Of a DNA stretch of 31,226 bases, positions 15,439-24,100 are shown piece by piece. The notes beneath the pieces were generated by a model that saw only the letters and a list, made by a program, of their open reading frames with translations, did not search any database and was not told the origin of the DNA. The stretch's first letter is position 1. Every line of letters begins with the position of its first letter. The stretch is from a virus: positions 1 to 31,226 of IMG/VR virus record IMGVR_UViG_3300005264_001197, one strand, 5' to 3'. The position numbers and the translations under genes are program-made.

Positions 15439-16104
15439 ATGGCAAATTCAGTAGAAAAATATACTAAGACATATACAACTTATAGTGGATGTGATATCGT
15501 TCCGACTTTTAATGGCGTAACGATAGGAGAACTACAAGCAATCACGTACAGTGTATCTCGTGAGAAAGCTCCTGTATACACAATGGGATCAGCCGAACCT
15601 CGTTCTTTTTCTAGAGGAAAAAGAGGTATCGCAGGTAATCTTGTTTTTACAATATTTGATAGAGATGCATTACTAGATGAATTTGCAGACTATTTGAATT
15701 CTGAAGGTACAACAGGAGTTCAAAAATTTGTAGCAAATACAGGTTCAGATGCAAGGTTCAAATCTATAGAAGATTGGAACGAAGAAATGACAGGACTTAT
15801 TAGACCTGATGGCAGTGATACATCTTCAAATGATTTAAACAACGTAAGTAAATTAATTACACGTTCAAAAGCTAAATATGCTGATGAAATATTACCTTTT
15901 GATATCACAATAACTTTTGCAAATGAATATGGGCAAAGAGCAGTATCTGTTATTTATGGTGTTGAATTATTAAATGAAGGTTCAGGTTTTTCTATTGATT
16001 CAGTAACTACAGAAAAAGCTTATACTTTCGTCGCTAGAAGCATAGATAGTATGAAAAGTCTTAATGGAGATGGTCAAGACCATAAAATTACAGCAACATT
16101 TTAA
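15439..16104 (+). CDS. Tail tube protein
   Basis: The 221-residue protein fits the inner tail tube: a small beta-barrel subunit that stacks in rings and is driven through the host envelope. Key segments are SGCDIVPTFNGVTIGELQAI, SREKAPVYTMGSAEPRSFSR, then GKRGIAGNLVFTIFDRDALL and, near the end, EILPFDITITFANEYGQRAV and EKAYTFVARSIDSMKSL. It directly follows the sheath gene, which is the standard order. A 40-residue loop in the middle (roughly 90-135) is polar and probably flexible. AAGGAG precedes ATG 15439, with strong hairpins on both sides, consistent with separately tuned high expression. Its core sequence recurs at the N-terminus of the next gene product and, more distantly, in the one after. 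Confidence 0.85.
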   Translation: MANSVEKYTKTYTTYSGCDIVPTFNGVTIGELQAITYSVSREKAPVYTMGSAEPRSFSRGKRGIAGNLVFTIFDRDALLDEFADYLNSEGTTGVQKFVANTGSDARFKSIEDWNEEMTGLIRPDGSDTSSNDLNNVSKLITRSKAKYADEILPFDITITFANEYGQRAVSVIYGVELLNEGSGFSIDSVTTEKAYTFVARSIDSMKSLNGDGQDHKITATF

Positions 16105-16120
16105 CTAATATCATACTAAA

Positions 16121-16159
16121 AATAAGCGAGAAGAATATTCTTTTTCGCTTATTTTTTTT
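16121..16159 (+). terminator. Intrinsic terminator after tail tube gene
   Basis: AATAAGCGA (16121-16129) pairs with TCGCTTATT (16145-16153). The inner palindrome AAGAATATTCTT extends the stem, and a run of T continues to 16159. This is a textbook Rho-independent terminator. The GAGAAGAATATT core is shared with the hairpin at 7185-7206 upstream of the capsid gene. Confidence 0.85.
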
Positions 16160-16182
16160 AAAAAAAGAAAGGGGGAATTATT

Positions 16183-18657
16183 TTGAGTGATATGCAATAT
16201 AAAAGTTTTTCAGGTACAGATATGATAGCAACTTGTCATTTGCCTACTTCAGATGGACAAGTAGCCACTCACTACTTAGCTTCTTTACAATCTTTTTCTT
16301 ATTCTTGCCATACAAATAGAATCCCAATAAGAAATATTGGTTCTATAAATGTAAGAGATTATGTATCAGGACCAAGAACTATTGCAGGTTCGCTAATTTT
16401 TACAGTTTTTAATAAGCATTTCGCATATGAAATTATAGATAGTATTAATTCCAATTATAAAACAAATAAATCTATTTTAGTTGATGAGTTACCTCCTTTT
16501 GATGTTACAATTTCTCTAGCAAATGAATATGGAGCAGCTTCAAGATTAGCTGTATATGGAATACAACTAGTCAATGAAGGACAAGTAATGTCTGTAAATG
16601 ACATCTACACGGAAAATACCTATCAATACGTCGCTAGAAGTATTGAATATTTAAATGATTCAACAGATTATTCATTACCTAATAACACTTTAGAAGAAAC
16701 ATTCTTAAATGAAGAAATTAACAACTCTCAAATAAGAAGTGAAGATGCAACTAATGCAATTACTGAAATATCAAAAACTCAAACAATACCAAGTTATATT
16801 AATACAAAACTACATAACGAAGTTTTGCAGTGTTCTCCAGCAATCGAATCAAGAGGAACTAATTATATAAAAGTTTCAACAAATAATTTCGATATAAAAA
16901 CAGTTGTATGTGAAAGCAGTATTGACAATAAAATTATAAAAACTGAATTCAATAAATATGGAATAGCTATAATAACTAATTTGCTTCCAGATACATTATA
17001 CACTATTAAACTGGTTACAGAACAAGATAAATTATCTATACCAATTTCAGTAACCACATTAAAAGATAAATATTATTTATATGATAAACTAACTAATTTA
17101 CTATTTAATGATATAACTATGTCATCTCAAGATGAAAATTTTTTTAACATAATAATGGAAGAAGCAAAAAAACAAAATGAAGATAATTTAATGAAAAATA
17201 TTTTTACAATAAAACAACAAAATTCTATTAAGTTAAAAAATGCAATTGCTAATAATGAAGATAAAATTATTATAGATACAATAATTAAAATCAATAGTTT
17301 GTATGAAACATTATTACCTTATGCTTTTAAAGTTCAACTTGATGAATTAAATTTGTTAAATAAAAACAATATTATAAAAATTCCTCTAATTGAAAGTATA
17401 GATAAACGAAAATTTCGTGCAGATGATAAAACTGAAGAAATTATAATATATAAATTTGAAACAGATTTGCAAGTAGAAGAAAATATAAATATTTCTAATT
17501 CGCAATCGAAAGTATTTTCTCTCAATAAAAATCAAGAAGGTTTATATGCTTTAAAAGCATTAGCTGCAGATAATGCTTCTTGCTTATTGTATTGTTATAC
17601 ATTAGACGCTACAAAAAAAAGAGAAGAAATCAATAAAATGAATTTATATAAAACAGAAAAAGCAACGAAACTAGATAGAATCTATAATAATAATAAAATG
17701 AGGATAGATTTGTATAGTGAAAATGCATTAGAAACATCAGAGATGATTTGGTATTTTTATCATGAAAGAAATAAGAATATTTTTCTTGATATGCCTATTA
17801 TAAAAGAAGCAGATTTTAATTCTTCTGATAATTATTTAATTATTCAATCTGACTTTAGCAATAATTTTAAAACTGTTCCTGACAAACTATATTTATGTTT
17901 CACTTCGTCAACAGATATCAACAATAAAGCACCTATTTATCGAAGAAAAATACAAGATATAATATCATCAATAAAATACTCAGGAAAAGATATATTATTT
18001 TTAGAACAAGATATATATATTTTTTGGTATGAACTAAATGGAGTAAGAGTATCTGATGTAACTACTTTTAATATTCAAAATTCTAAACAATTCGGAACAT
18101 ACAATGAAAATGTGAGAATATGTATCTTAGATAATTATGTTGCTATGCTTAATCAATATATTGACAAGACTACAGACACAACGAAATTAAATGATATTTT
18201 TGAAATGTTAATTAATTTTGAATTGTTAACACCTTACACAATGCCTGCAAAAATATTTGAATTTATTATGACATCTAACAATATTTCTAATAAAACAGAT
18301 TTAATTTTTTCTATTTTATACTCAATAAATAAAGTAAATAAATATGATTCTGAAGAACTAGTTTATTTTAACGAACTAGAATCTAAAGAAAAATATAAAT
18401 ATTTAACAATAGGAAATGAAAAGAGTTCATTAGTTTTTGATACTAAACAAAAAAATATTATTATAAAAACATCGAGAATATTAAAATCTGGAGAGATACA
18501 GCAAGAATTAGTTGAAATAGATAATGAATCTACTATGGTTATTCCTATAAATAAAGATAATCAGTTTATAATAATTCAAATATTTGATATTAAATCTACA
18601 TTAAAAACTCAAACTTTCTTCTTCGATATAACAAATAGACAAATCAAGTTAATATAA
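16183..18657 (+). CDS. Tube-like domain fused to large extension (baseplate/tail protein)
   Basis: The first 165 residues are clearly related to the tail tube encoded just upstream: INVRDYVSGPRTIAGSLIFT aligns with EPRSFSRGKRGIAGNLVFTI, and PPFDVTISLANEYG ... YGIQLVNEGQ ... YQYVARSIEYL aligns with PFDITITFANEYG ... YGVELLNEGS ... YTFVARSIDSM. About residues 216-295 look like an FN3-type domain (ITNLLPDTLYTIKLVTEQ). The remaining 500 residues are Asn/Lys/Ile-rich and unrecognised. The start is TTG 16183 with SD AAGGGGG at 16169-16175; no nearer ATG precedes residue 4. In T4, gp48 and gp54 are tube-fold proteins that cap the baseplate and start the tube, so a tube initiator or modified tube subunit is likely. 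The family relation is solid, the role inferred. Confidence 0.7.
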   Translation: MSDMQYKSFSGTDMIATCHLPTSDGQVATHYLASLQSFSYSCHTNRIPIRNIGSINVRDYVSGPRTIAGSLIFTVFNKHFAYEIIDSINSNYKTNKSILVDELPPFDVTISLANEYGAASRLAVYGIQLVNEGQVMSVNDIYTENTYQYVARSIEYLNDSTDYSLPNNTLEETFLNEEINNSQIRSEDATNAITEISKTQTIPSYINTKLHNEVLQCSPAIESRGTNYIKVSTNNFDIKTVVCESSIDNKIIKTEFNKYGIAIITNLLPDTLYTIKLVTEQDKLSIPISVTTLKDKYYLYDKLTNLLFNDITMSSQDENFFNIIMEEAKKQNEDNLMKNIFTIKQQNSIKLKNAIANNEDKIIIDTIIKINSLYETLLPYAFKVQLDELNLLNKNNIIKIPLIESIDKRKFRADDKTEEIIIYKFETDLQVEENINISNSQSKVFSLNKNQEGLYALKALAADNASCLLYCYTLDATKKREEINKMNLYKTEKATKLDRIYNNNKMRIDLYSENALETSEMIWYFYHERNKNIFLDMPIIKEADFNSSDNYLIIQSDFSNNFKTVPDKLYLCFTSSTDINNKAPIYRRKIQDIISSIKYSGKDILFLEQDIYIFWYELNGVRVSDVTTFNIQNSKQFGTYNENVRICILDNYVAMLNQYIDKTTDTTKLNDIFEMLINFELLTPYTMPAKIFEFIMTSNNISNKTDLIFSILYSINKVNKYDSEELVYFNELESKEKYKYLTIGNEKSSLVFDTKQKNIIIKTSRILKSGEIQQELVEIDNESTMVIPINKDNQFIIIQIFDIKSTLKTQTFFFDITNRQIKLI

Positions 18658-18673
18658 AAAAGGATGTGATGAA

Positions 18674-19657
18674 ATGGACGCTTCTAAAATAGGAATACCT
18701 ATATCTTACGACCAGTATGATAATAAACTGAGAAACACACCTTTGTTTTACAATACTTATAATGATCAGTTGAGTTCATTAAATACAAGATATTTTTCAA
18801 GTGCAGATGCTGAAATATGGTTTAATGATGAAATTTTCATTGATAACGTCGTTCAAATTACATGGCAATTGCAACAAAATGTTCAACCTTTAATCGGGTT
18901 TAATTCATATACTATTGATGATTATTCTATTGGATCTAGACTTATAACAGGAACTTTTGCTGTTAATTTTACTAAAGCAAACTACTTAGAAGAAGTTTTA
19001 AGTAAGTTGCGAACAATAACTATGATTCAAGCTGATTCAACAGAATACAATGATAATGAATATTTAGACTCTACAGAAACTCCTTTATGGAAAAAGAATT
19101 TTGATATAGTCGTATCTTATGGTGGAACAAAAACACAAAATGCAATTGCTTCTACTTCAATGACATTAGTGGATGTTCAAATAACAGGTTGCTCACAACA
19201 AATTGATTCTAATGGAATAGCAATAATTGAAAATTATTCTTTTATGGCAAAAGATATTCAACACGCTCCTGTTGACAAAATAGCATCAAATCAAGTTACT
19301 CCTGAAACAACAGAAATCATTAATGTTATTGATAGTAGATACTATGAAGAAATAGTAAGCTCCGTTTCAACAGGTTATACTCGAAATATAATAAATAATA
19401 TTATAGAAATGAAATTAAATAGTTTATATGAAATAACAAGTGTAAAATGGAGTCCAATCATCAATACAAAAAAAGTATTTTATTCTATGAACAAAAATGG
19501 AGATAAGTGGACTTCAATAATTCATGAAGAAATTAAAGATGATATACAAGACTATATACAAACAACAGGTTCAATTACAGCAATGTTACAAATAAAATTG
19601 CTTATAAATAATAAAGAAATTATGCAAGAAATAAAAACAACAATTGTCGCAAAATAA
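18674..19657 (+). CDS. Third tube-like domain protein
   Basis: This 327-residue protein appears to share the tube fold with the two genes before it. DNVVQITWQLQQNVQPLIGF, YTIDDYSIGSRLITGTFAVN, FDIVVSYGG, then VDVQITGCSQQIDSNGIAII and ENYSFMAKDIQHA follow the same order as the tube core (strand, Y-G-R-IaG-l-f, PFDI.i, ygv.l..eG, y.fvArsi). The similarity is weaker than between the first two. The last 100 residues form a separate small beta domain (SLYEITSVKWSPIINTKKVF). With the preceding gene it would make a pair comparable to T4 gp48/gp54, which join tube to baseplate; this is inference. An SD-like AAGGATGTGA precedes ATG 18674. The gene ends 98 bases before the tail chaperone genes. Confidence 0.55.
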   Translation: MDASKIGIPISYDQYDNKLRNTPLFYNTYNDQLSSLNTRYFSSADAEIWFNDEIFIDNVVQITWQLQQNVQPLIGFNSYTIDDYSIGSRLITGTFAVNFTKANYLEEVLSKLRTITMIQADSTEYNDNEYLDSTETPLWKKNFDIVVSYGGTKTQNAIASTSMTLVDVQITGCSQQIDSNGIAIIENYSFMAKDIQHAPVDKIASNQVTPETTEIINVIDSRYYEEIVSSVSTGYTRNIINNIIEMKLNSLYEITSVKWSPIINTKKVFYSMNKNGDKWTSIIHEEIKDDIQDYIQTTGSITAMLQIKLLINNKEIMQEIKTTIVAK

Positions 19658-19661
19658 TATT

Positions 19662-19685
19662 TTTATTACGTTGTAATAAAGTTTT
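19662..19685 (+). terminator. Weak terminator-like hairpin after third tube-like gene
   Basis: TTTATTAC (19662-19669) and GTAATAAA (19673-19680) form an 8-bp stem with loop GTT, followed by GTTTT. The stem is AT-rich and the U-tract short, so it may attenuate rather than stop transcription. Confidence 0.4.
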
Positions 19686-19698
19686 ATCATAGTATTAT
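19671..19698 (+). promoter_or_regulatory. Possible sigma-70-type promoter before tail chaperone genes
   Basis: TTGTAA (19671-19676) and TATTAT (19693-19698) are spaced by 16 bases and resemble -35 and -10 boxes. They lie in the longest gap of the tail region. In DNA this AT-rich such matches arise easily by chance, so this is only a candidate. Confidence 0.22.
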
Positions 19699-19714
19699 TA
19701 ATATAGATAAAAAA

Positions 19715-19758
19715 AAGGGAGGTGAACCGTTACAAAAAATATGTAACGGGAATATATG
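19715..19758 (+). promoter_or_regulatory. Hairpin-bridged ribosome binding site
   Basis: A very strong SD, AAGGGAGGTGA (19715-19725), lies 30 bases before the start ATG 19756, too far for direct use. Between them CCGTTACA (19727-19734) and TGTAACGG (19742-19749) form a perfect 8-bp hairpin with a seven-base loop. Folding leaves seven unpaired bases between the SD end and ATG, a normal distance. The frame has a TAA at 19744-19746 and no other start before 19756. An ATG-TAA start-stop pair at 19741-19746 lies inside the hairpin and is an alternative control element. Confidence 0.65.
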
Positions 19759-20352
19759 AGACCAATACAATCAAGAAATTTTTCAGAAGCATCTAGAAAT
19801 GCATCAAGAGCAAGAGAAGGAGTAGAACAACATATTAAAAAAGCAATAAATTATAATATTCAAAATAATGATGAAGCTACAATCATGCAAGAAAATGTAA
19901 TACAAGAAAATGTAATGCAAGAAAATGTAATACAAGAAGATGTAATACAAGAAAATGTAATACAAGAAGATGTAATGCAAGAAAATGTAATACAAAAGGA
20001 TGTAATGCAAGAGGATGTAATGCAAGAGGATGTAATGCAAGAAGAATCTTCTTACAAAGATAAAATTCCAGAATGGAAAAAATTACATGGGAAAATATTT
20101 AAAAGTACAATTGATGGACAAGATTATGTATGGATGAAAATTAAAAGATCTGTCTATGTGGAAATAATGAATCATAAAGAAGAAAGTGAAGATGCATTTT
20201 ATAAAAGACAAGAATTAATAGTTCGCAAATGTGTTTTATTCCCTAAAAATATAGATACTTTAATAGAAACAAATGGAGGATTAGCAACGACTCTTTCAGA
20301 TGAAATTATTTTCAAATCAGGCTTTGATATTCAAAGCACAATAGAACTATAA
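19756..20352 (+). CDS. Tail assembly chaperone 1 with pentapeptide repeats
   Basis: The 198-residue protein lies two genes before the tape measure, where tail assembly chaperones are expected; these coat the tape measure during tail growth. Its C-terminal 100 residues (IPEWKKLHGKIFKSTIDGQD, VWMKIKRSVYVEIMNH, QELIVRKCVLFPKNIDTLIE, GGLATTLSDEIIFKSGF) run parallel to the next gene product, including the C..FP/WP turn and the final L...I...SgF helix. This pairing is typical of such chaperones. Residues 44-97 are ten tandem pentapeptides plus a partial copy (MQENV/IQEDV type), probably a flexible or coiled linker. Start ATG 19756 is the first possible in frame; its SD is joined through a hairpin. 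No slippery site links it to the next gene. Confidence 0.6.
   Translation: MRPIQSRNFSEASRNASRAREGVEQHIKKAINYNIQNNDEATIMQENVIQENVMQENVIQEDVIQENVIQEDVMQENVIQKDVMQEDVMQEDVMQEESSYKDKIPEWKKLHGKIFKSTIDGQDYVWMKIKRSVYVEIMNHKEESEDAFYKRQELIVRKCVLFPKNIDTLIETNGGLATTLSDEIIFKSGFDIQSTIEL
19885..20046 (+). repeat. 15-bp tandem repeat array, ten full copies plus part
   Basis: Units of the form ATGCAAGAAAATGTA start every 15 bases from 19885 to 20020, with a shortened unit at 20035-20046. Variation is confined to ATG/ATA, GAA/GAG/AAG and AAT/GAT positions. All copies stay in frame. Sequence identity between neighbours is high enough for replication slippage to change copy number. Confidence 0.92.
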
Positions 20353-20365
20353 AAGTGGTGAAAAA

Positions 20366-21115
20366 ATGAGAATCAAAAAAGAAAAAACTAATATAAGTAA
20401 TATAACTGATATAAGTGAAATATATGAAATTTTTCAAGAAGAATATCGTAATGTATTTTTTACTAAATTAGAAGATTACTTTTTCATTTATAGATCATTG
20501 AATAGAAAAGAACATAAAGCATTACTAGAAAATAAAAATTTTAGTGATATAGAAAAAGAAGATATTATATGCGAATCTTGCTTACTGTGGCCAGAAAAAT
20601 TCGACTTCGATAATTGTGAAGCAGGTGTACCTACTCAACTTGCTAAAAAAATTATTAAAGATTCTTTTTTAGCAAGTACAGATGATAGAGCATCTGTTAT
20701 AACTTACTATCGAAATCAAATGTTCAATACTGATTATCAAATTAATTGTATTATTAACGAAGCTTTTCCTCAATTTGATATAGAAGAAATTGAGGAATGG
20801 GATATAGAAAAAACTTCAAAATACCTTTCTCGTGCTGAATGGAAACTTCAGAATTTAAGAGGTATGAAGATGAATTATGATCCTTATGAAACATCTCCTC
20901 TAAAAGAGGACAAGACAGAAGTAGTTACAGAAGAATTAACAGACACTTCTCAAAACACTAAAAAGAAAGATAAGCTAACACCAGAAAAGTTAGCAGAACT
21001 TCAAGCTAAATTTCCTGAAATTAATTGGGCTGAAGACTCAATTTTAAAAGAAGGAATATCAGCTATGAAAGGAAGTGTTGACACAAAGGCGGTTGCATTA
21101 AGAACAGGAATATAA
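20366..21115 (+). CDS. Tail assembly chaperone 2
   Basis: The 249-residue protein immediately precedes the tape-measure-like gene. Its first 110 residues mirror the C-terminal part of the preceding protein: FFTKLEDYFFIYRSLNRKEH against FKSTIDGQDYVWMKIKRSVY, EDIICESCLLWPEKFDFDN against QELIVRKCVLFPKNIDTLI, and VPTQLAKKIIKDSFLAS against LATTLSDEIIFKSGFDI. It continues with an acidic helical part (FPQFDIEEIEEWDIEKTSKY) and a Lys/Glu-rich C-terminus. In many phages the two chaperones come from one gene by frameshift; here they are separate genes with separate SD sites (AAAGTGGTG before ATG 20366) and look like an ancient duplication. Function is inferred from position and the paired homology. Confidence 0.6.
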   Translation: MRIKKEKTNISNITDISEIYEIFQEEYRNVFFTKLEDYFFIYRSLNRKEHKALLENKNFSDIEKEDIICESCLLWPEKFDFDNCEAGVPTQLAKKIIKDSFLASTDDRASVITYYRNQMFNTDYQINCIINEAFPQFDIEEIEEWDIEKTSKYLSRAEWKLQNLRGMKMNYDPYETSPLKEDKTEVVTEELTDTSQNTKKKDKLTPEKLAELQAKFPEINWAEDSILKEGISAMKGSVDTKAVALRTGI

Positions 21116-21143
21116 TAGCTTAATAGAGAGGAGTTGAATAAGC

Positions 21144-24100
21144 GTGTCTAATAGAAGGGAACAAGATTCTTCTAACTCTATCAGAGCTATAGGAGAGGCT
21201 GCTTTAGCTGTTGGGGCTGGAGTAGCCTTATTCTATAGGAGTGGAGGATCGCAATTACTAGAAAGAGGATTAAGAAAAACAGATAGATTCTTAGGTGAAA
21301 TACAAAATGATATTGCTGGACGAGCTATAAAAGAATTTGACGCACAAGAAATAAAGAGACTTTATAAAAAACATGTTACTTCAGCAGATAGCTCTTGGAA
21401 TAAATTAAGTGATGAACTTGATGATAAAATCCAACTTTTTACTGGTAAAGATGATCTTATAAGTGAAATCGTAAAACGAACTCAACTCTTACGAAATCCC
21501 TCTCAAATGCTTGCTTCTGAATTCAATGCAACTTTAAAAAATCAATTAAAACAAAATTTAGCAACATCTCTAAATATCACCGATGAAAATGCTTTAGGAA
21601 AACTACATTCCTTTGTTGATGATGGATTTACAAATTTCTATGAAAAAGTAATAAAATATTCAGACGGACAAAATTTATATTTTAATGAAGATTTTCGAAA
21701 TAAACATTTTAGTAATAATTTATTCAGTACAGAGCAACAAGACGTAATGATGCAAGCTTTGAATGAAGTAATGAATATCAAAGCAAATAGAAAAAAACAA
21801 TTTACTGAAAATAATATGATGCTAGCAAATAATATTGCAAATACTATTATTACCGATATAGAAGGATTAAAAAAACGTTTTGGAAAAAAAGGAGACAAAA
21901 CTTTAACAGAACAAGCATTAGGTTTTTCTAGAGTTACTTTGCAAGAATTAATAGACAATGAAGACAAAATAATAAATTCAGAAGTGGTTACTAGAAGTTC
22001 TAATGGAGATATGATTACAGAAAATGCTATTGAAATAGCTAAAAAAGCAATTGAAAAGAATCCTGATTTAGGAGATATTTACGTTGGGAGTCATATAAGA
22101 AAAGATAATTTAGGTAGAATTATCTCTGTTACAAAGACAAAAGAATACAAACAAAAAATAGCAAATAGTTTTGCAAATACCCTTCCTGGAAAGCTATTAA
22201 AAACTAGAGATATATTAAACATAAAAGAAGCTCCTTCCCTTCATTTTTCCCCATCAGGAACTATAGATCCTATATTAGCTGCCCATGAAAGAAGAAAAGC
22301 AAAGATAAATAATACAAAATCATCAACTTCTAAAATAAGCAATAGTTATGTCCGCATTCATGATAAAACATATAAAATAAATGGTTCAGAGTTAGAACAT
22401 ATAAAAGAATTTGATAATTTATATTTAGTTTCTGGAAAACATGGATCTTTACCTAGATCTATTAAAATGTTAGCAGGAGATGCAAATGTAAAAAACAAAA
22501 CAGGTTTTCTCGGCTGGGCTGATATAGGAACAACTGAAACACCTACAAAGTTCACAGAGTTTCGTTCTATTTTTACAAAAACAAATGCAAATTCTGATTG
22601 GGGCCGTAACTTAATTAACAATTTACTTTATAAAGATATTCCTGAAAATATTTCAAATGATGAAGCATTTAAAATATTTGAACAATTAAAAAAGACAAAT
22701 AAATTTTTTAATGAAACAACAAGCCAGTTAGACATATTAACAATAAAACAACTTAGAAAAGAAGCATCTAATAACTCAAAAAAATATTTTGAAGTATTAG
22801 AAATGCAAGATGATGAAATGTTTAATTCTATAGCTAAAATGTGGAGTCAAAATGATGGCTTTAAAAATGAAGATTTAAATGTACTTATAAAAAGATATAT
22901 TTCTAATCCGCAAAAAGCTCTCGAAGCTGTTAGTATAATAAGTGATAAAGGAGTAGGAATATCAGAAACAAAAAGCCTTAATTTTTCTGATATGATAAGA
23001 AAAGAAGTCGCAAAAGAAGCTTTTATTAAAGAAATGGAAGGTCCTAACGGAAAAAATTCTATAATAAATCTATTCAATCGTGCAGGAATTAAAGGTAGAA
23101 AATTAGACGAAGTGAAATATCTTGCTAATTATACTGTTTTTCAAAGTCAAACACTCTTACCTAATACTCCAGATAAAGGAGTTAGACATATCGAAAGTAT
23201 ATTCGATTCAATAGAAGCTGCAAACAAACTATTTAAATCAGATGTAAATAGTGTATATGATAATATAGATGCACTTTTCGTAAAACAGTTTCGACAAAAT
23301 ATGATTAAGATGTCTAAAGAAAAAGCACCTTTATTACAAAAGGGAGTTCAAGCAGCAGAATTAGATATGATGGATGGATTTGTTTACGGTAATCATATCC
23401 ACTTGCAAAAATCAGTAAGTATATTAGAAGCAATAAATAATAAAACAAAAAGAAAAGCTTACTTCAAGCAATTGACAGCTGGTAGAGATAATATGGCAGA
23501 TGTTACAACTGCGACTATGTTTCCTTATTTTTCTGCTATGAGATTAGTTCAACCTCTAGATTCTATAGGACTTGGTTTTTCGGTAAAAAACACAAGAAAT
23601 GTTAAAGACGTAGCTTTTAATATAATGTTAAAACGAGTCCTACCTGTTGCAGGAGGATTAACAGCTTTAAGCTATGTTGATTATAGGGCTAAAGCATATA
23701 CAGGAACAGGATTAAAAGGAGCCGCTGCAAACTCACTTGCTAGATTAGATATTGGAACTAGAAAAATAGCGAGTGCAACAGGAATAGGCTATATTCTAGA
23801 TCATGATAGAGATGTAAATCCTATAATGCAATACTGGTTTGGAAAAGATTATCAGAATGGAGAAGAACGTAGACAATATTATGAAAATGGATACACTCCT
23901 GTTCGACAAGGTAGATATTGGTCATTCGGATCAGCTTCAGAATTCAGAGGAGGAAAAATCAATTACTTTCAACCTAATATGTTAAAACGTGCTCATAGTG
24001 ATTATTCTGATATAGGGATTTATGGCTCAACAAAAGATAAATGGGCTCATTCTTGGATTCCTACACCGAGACATCCGTTTTCTACAATAAGAAGACTTGC

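Noticed and set aside
19804-20040. Minus-strand frame coding for repeated HYILL/YYIFL units
   Set aside because: It is the antisense reading of the 15-bp repeat; no SD, no other support.
19885-20046. CRISPR-like array
   Set aside because: The units are contiguous 15-mers with no spacers and are part of a coding frame.
20330-20366. Frameshift fusion of the two tail chaperones
   Set aside because: Chaperone 2 has its own SD and ATG, and no slippery run is visible near the chaperone 1 stop.
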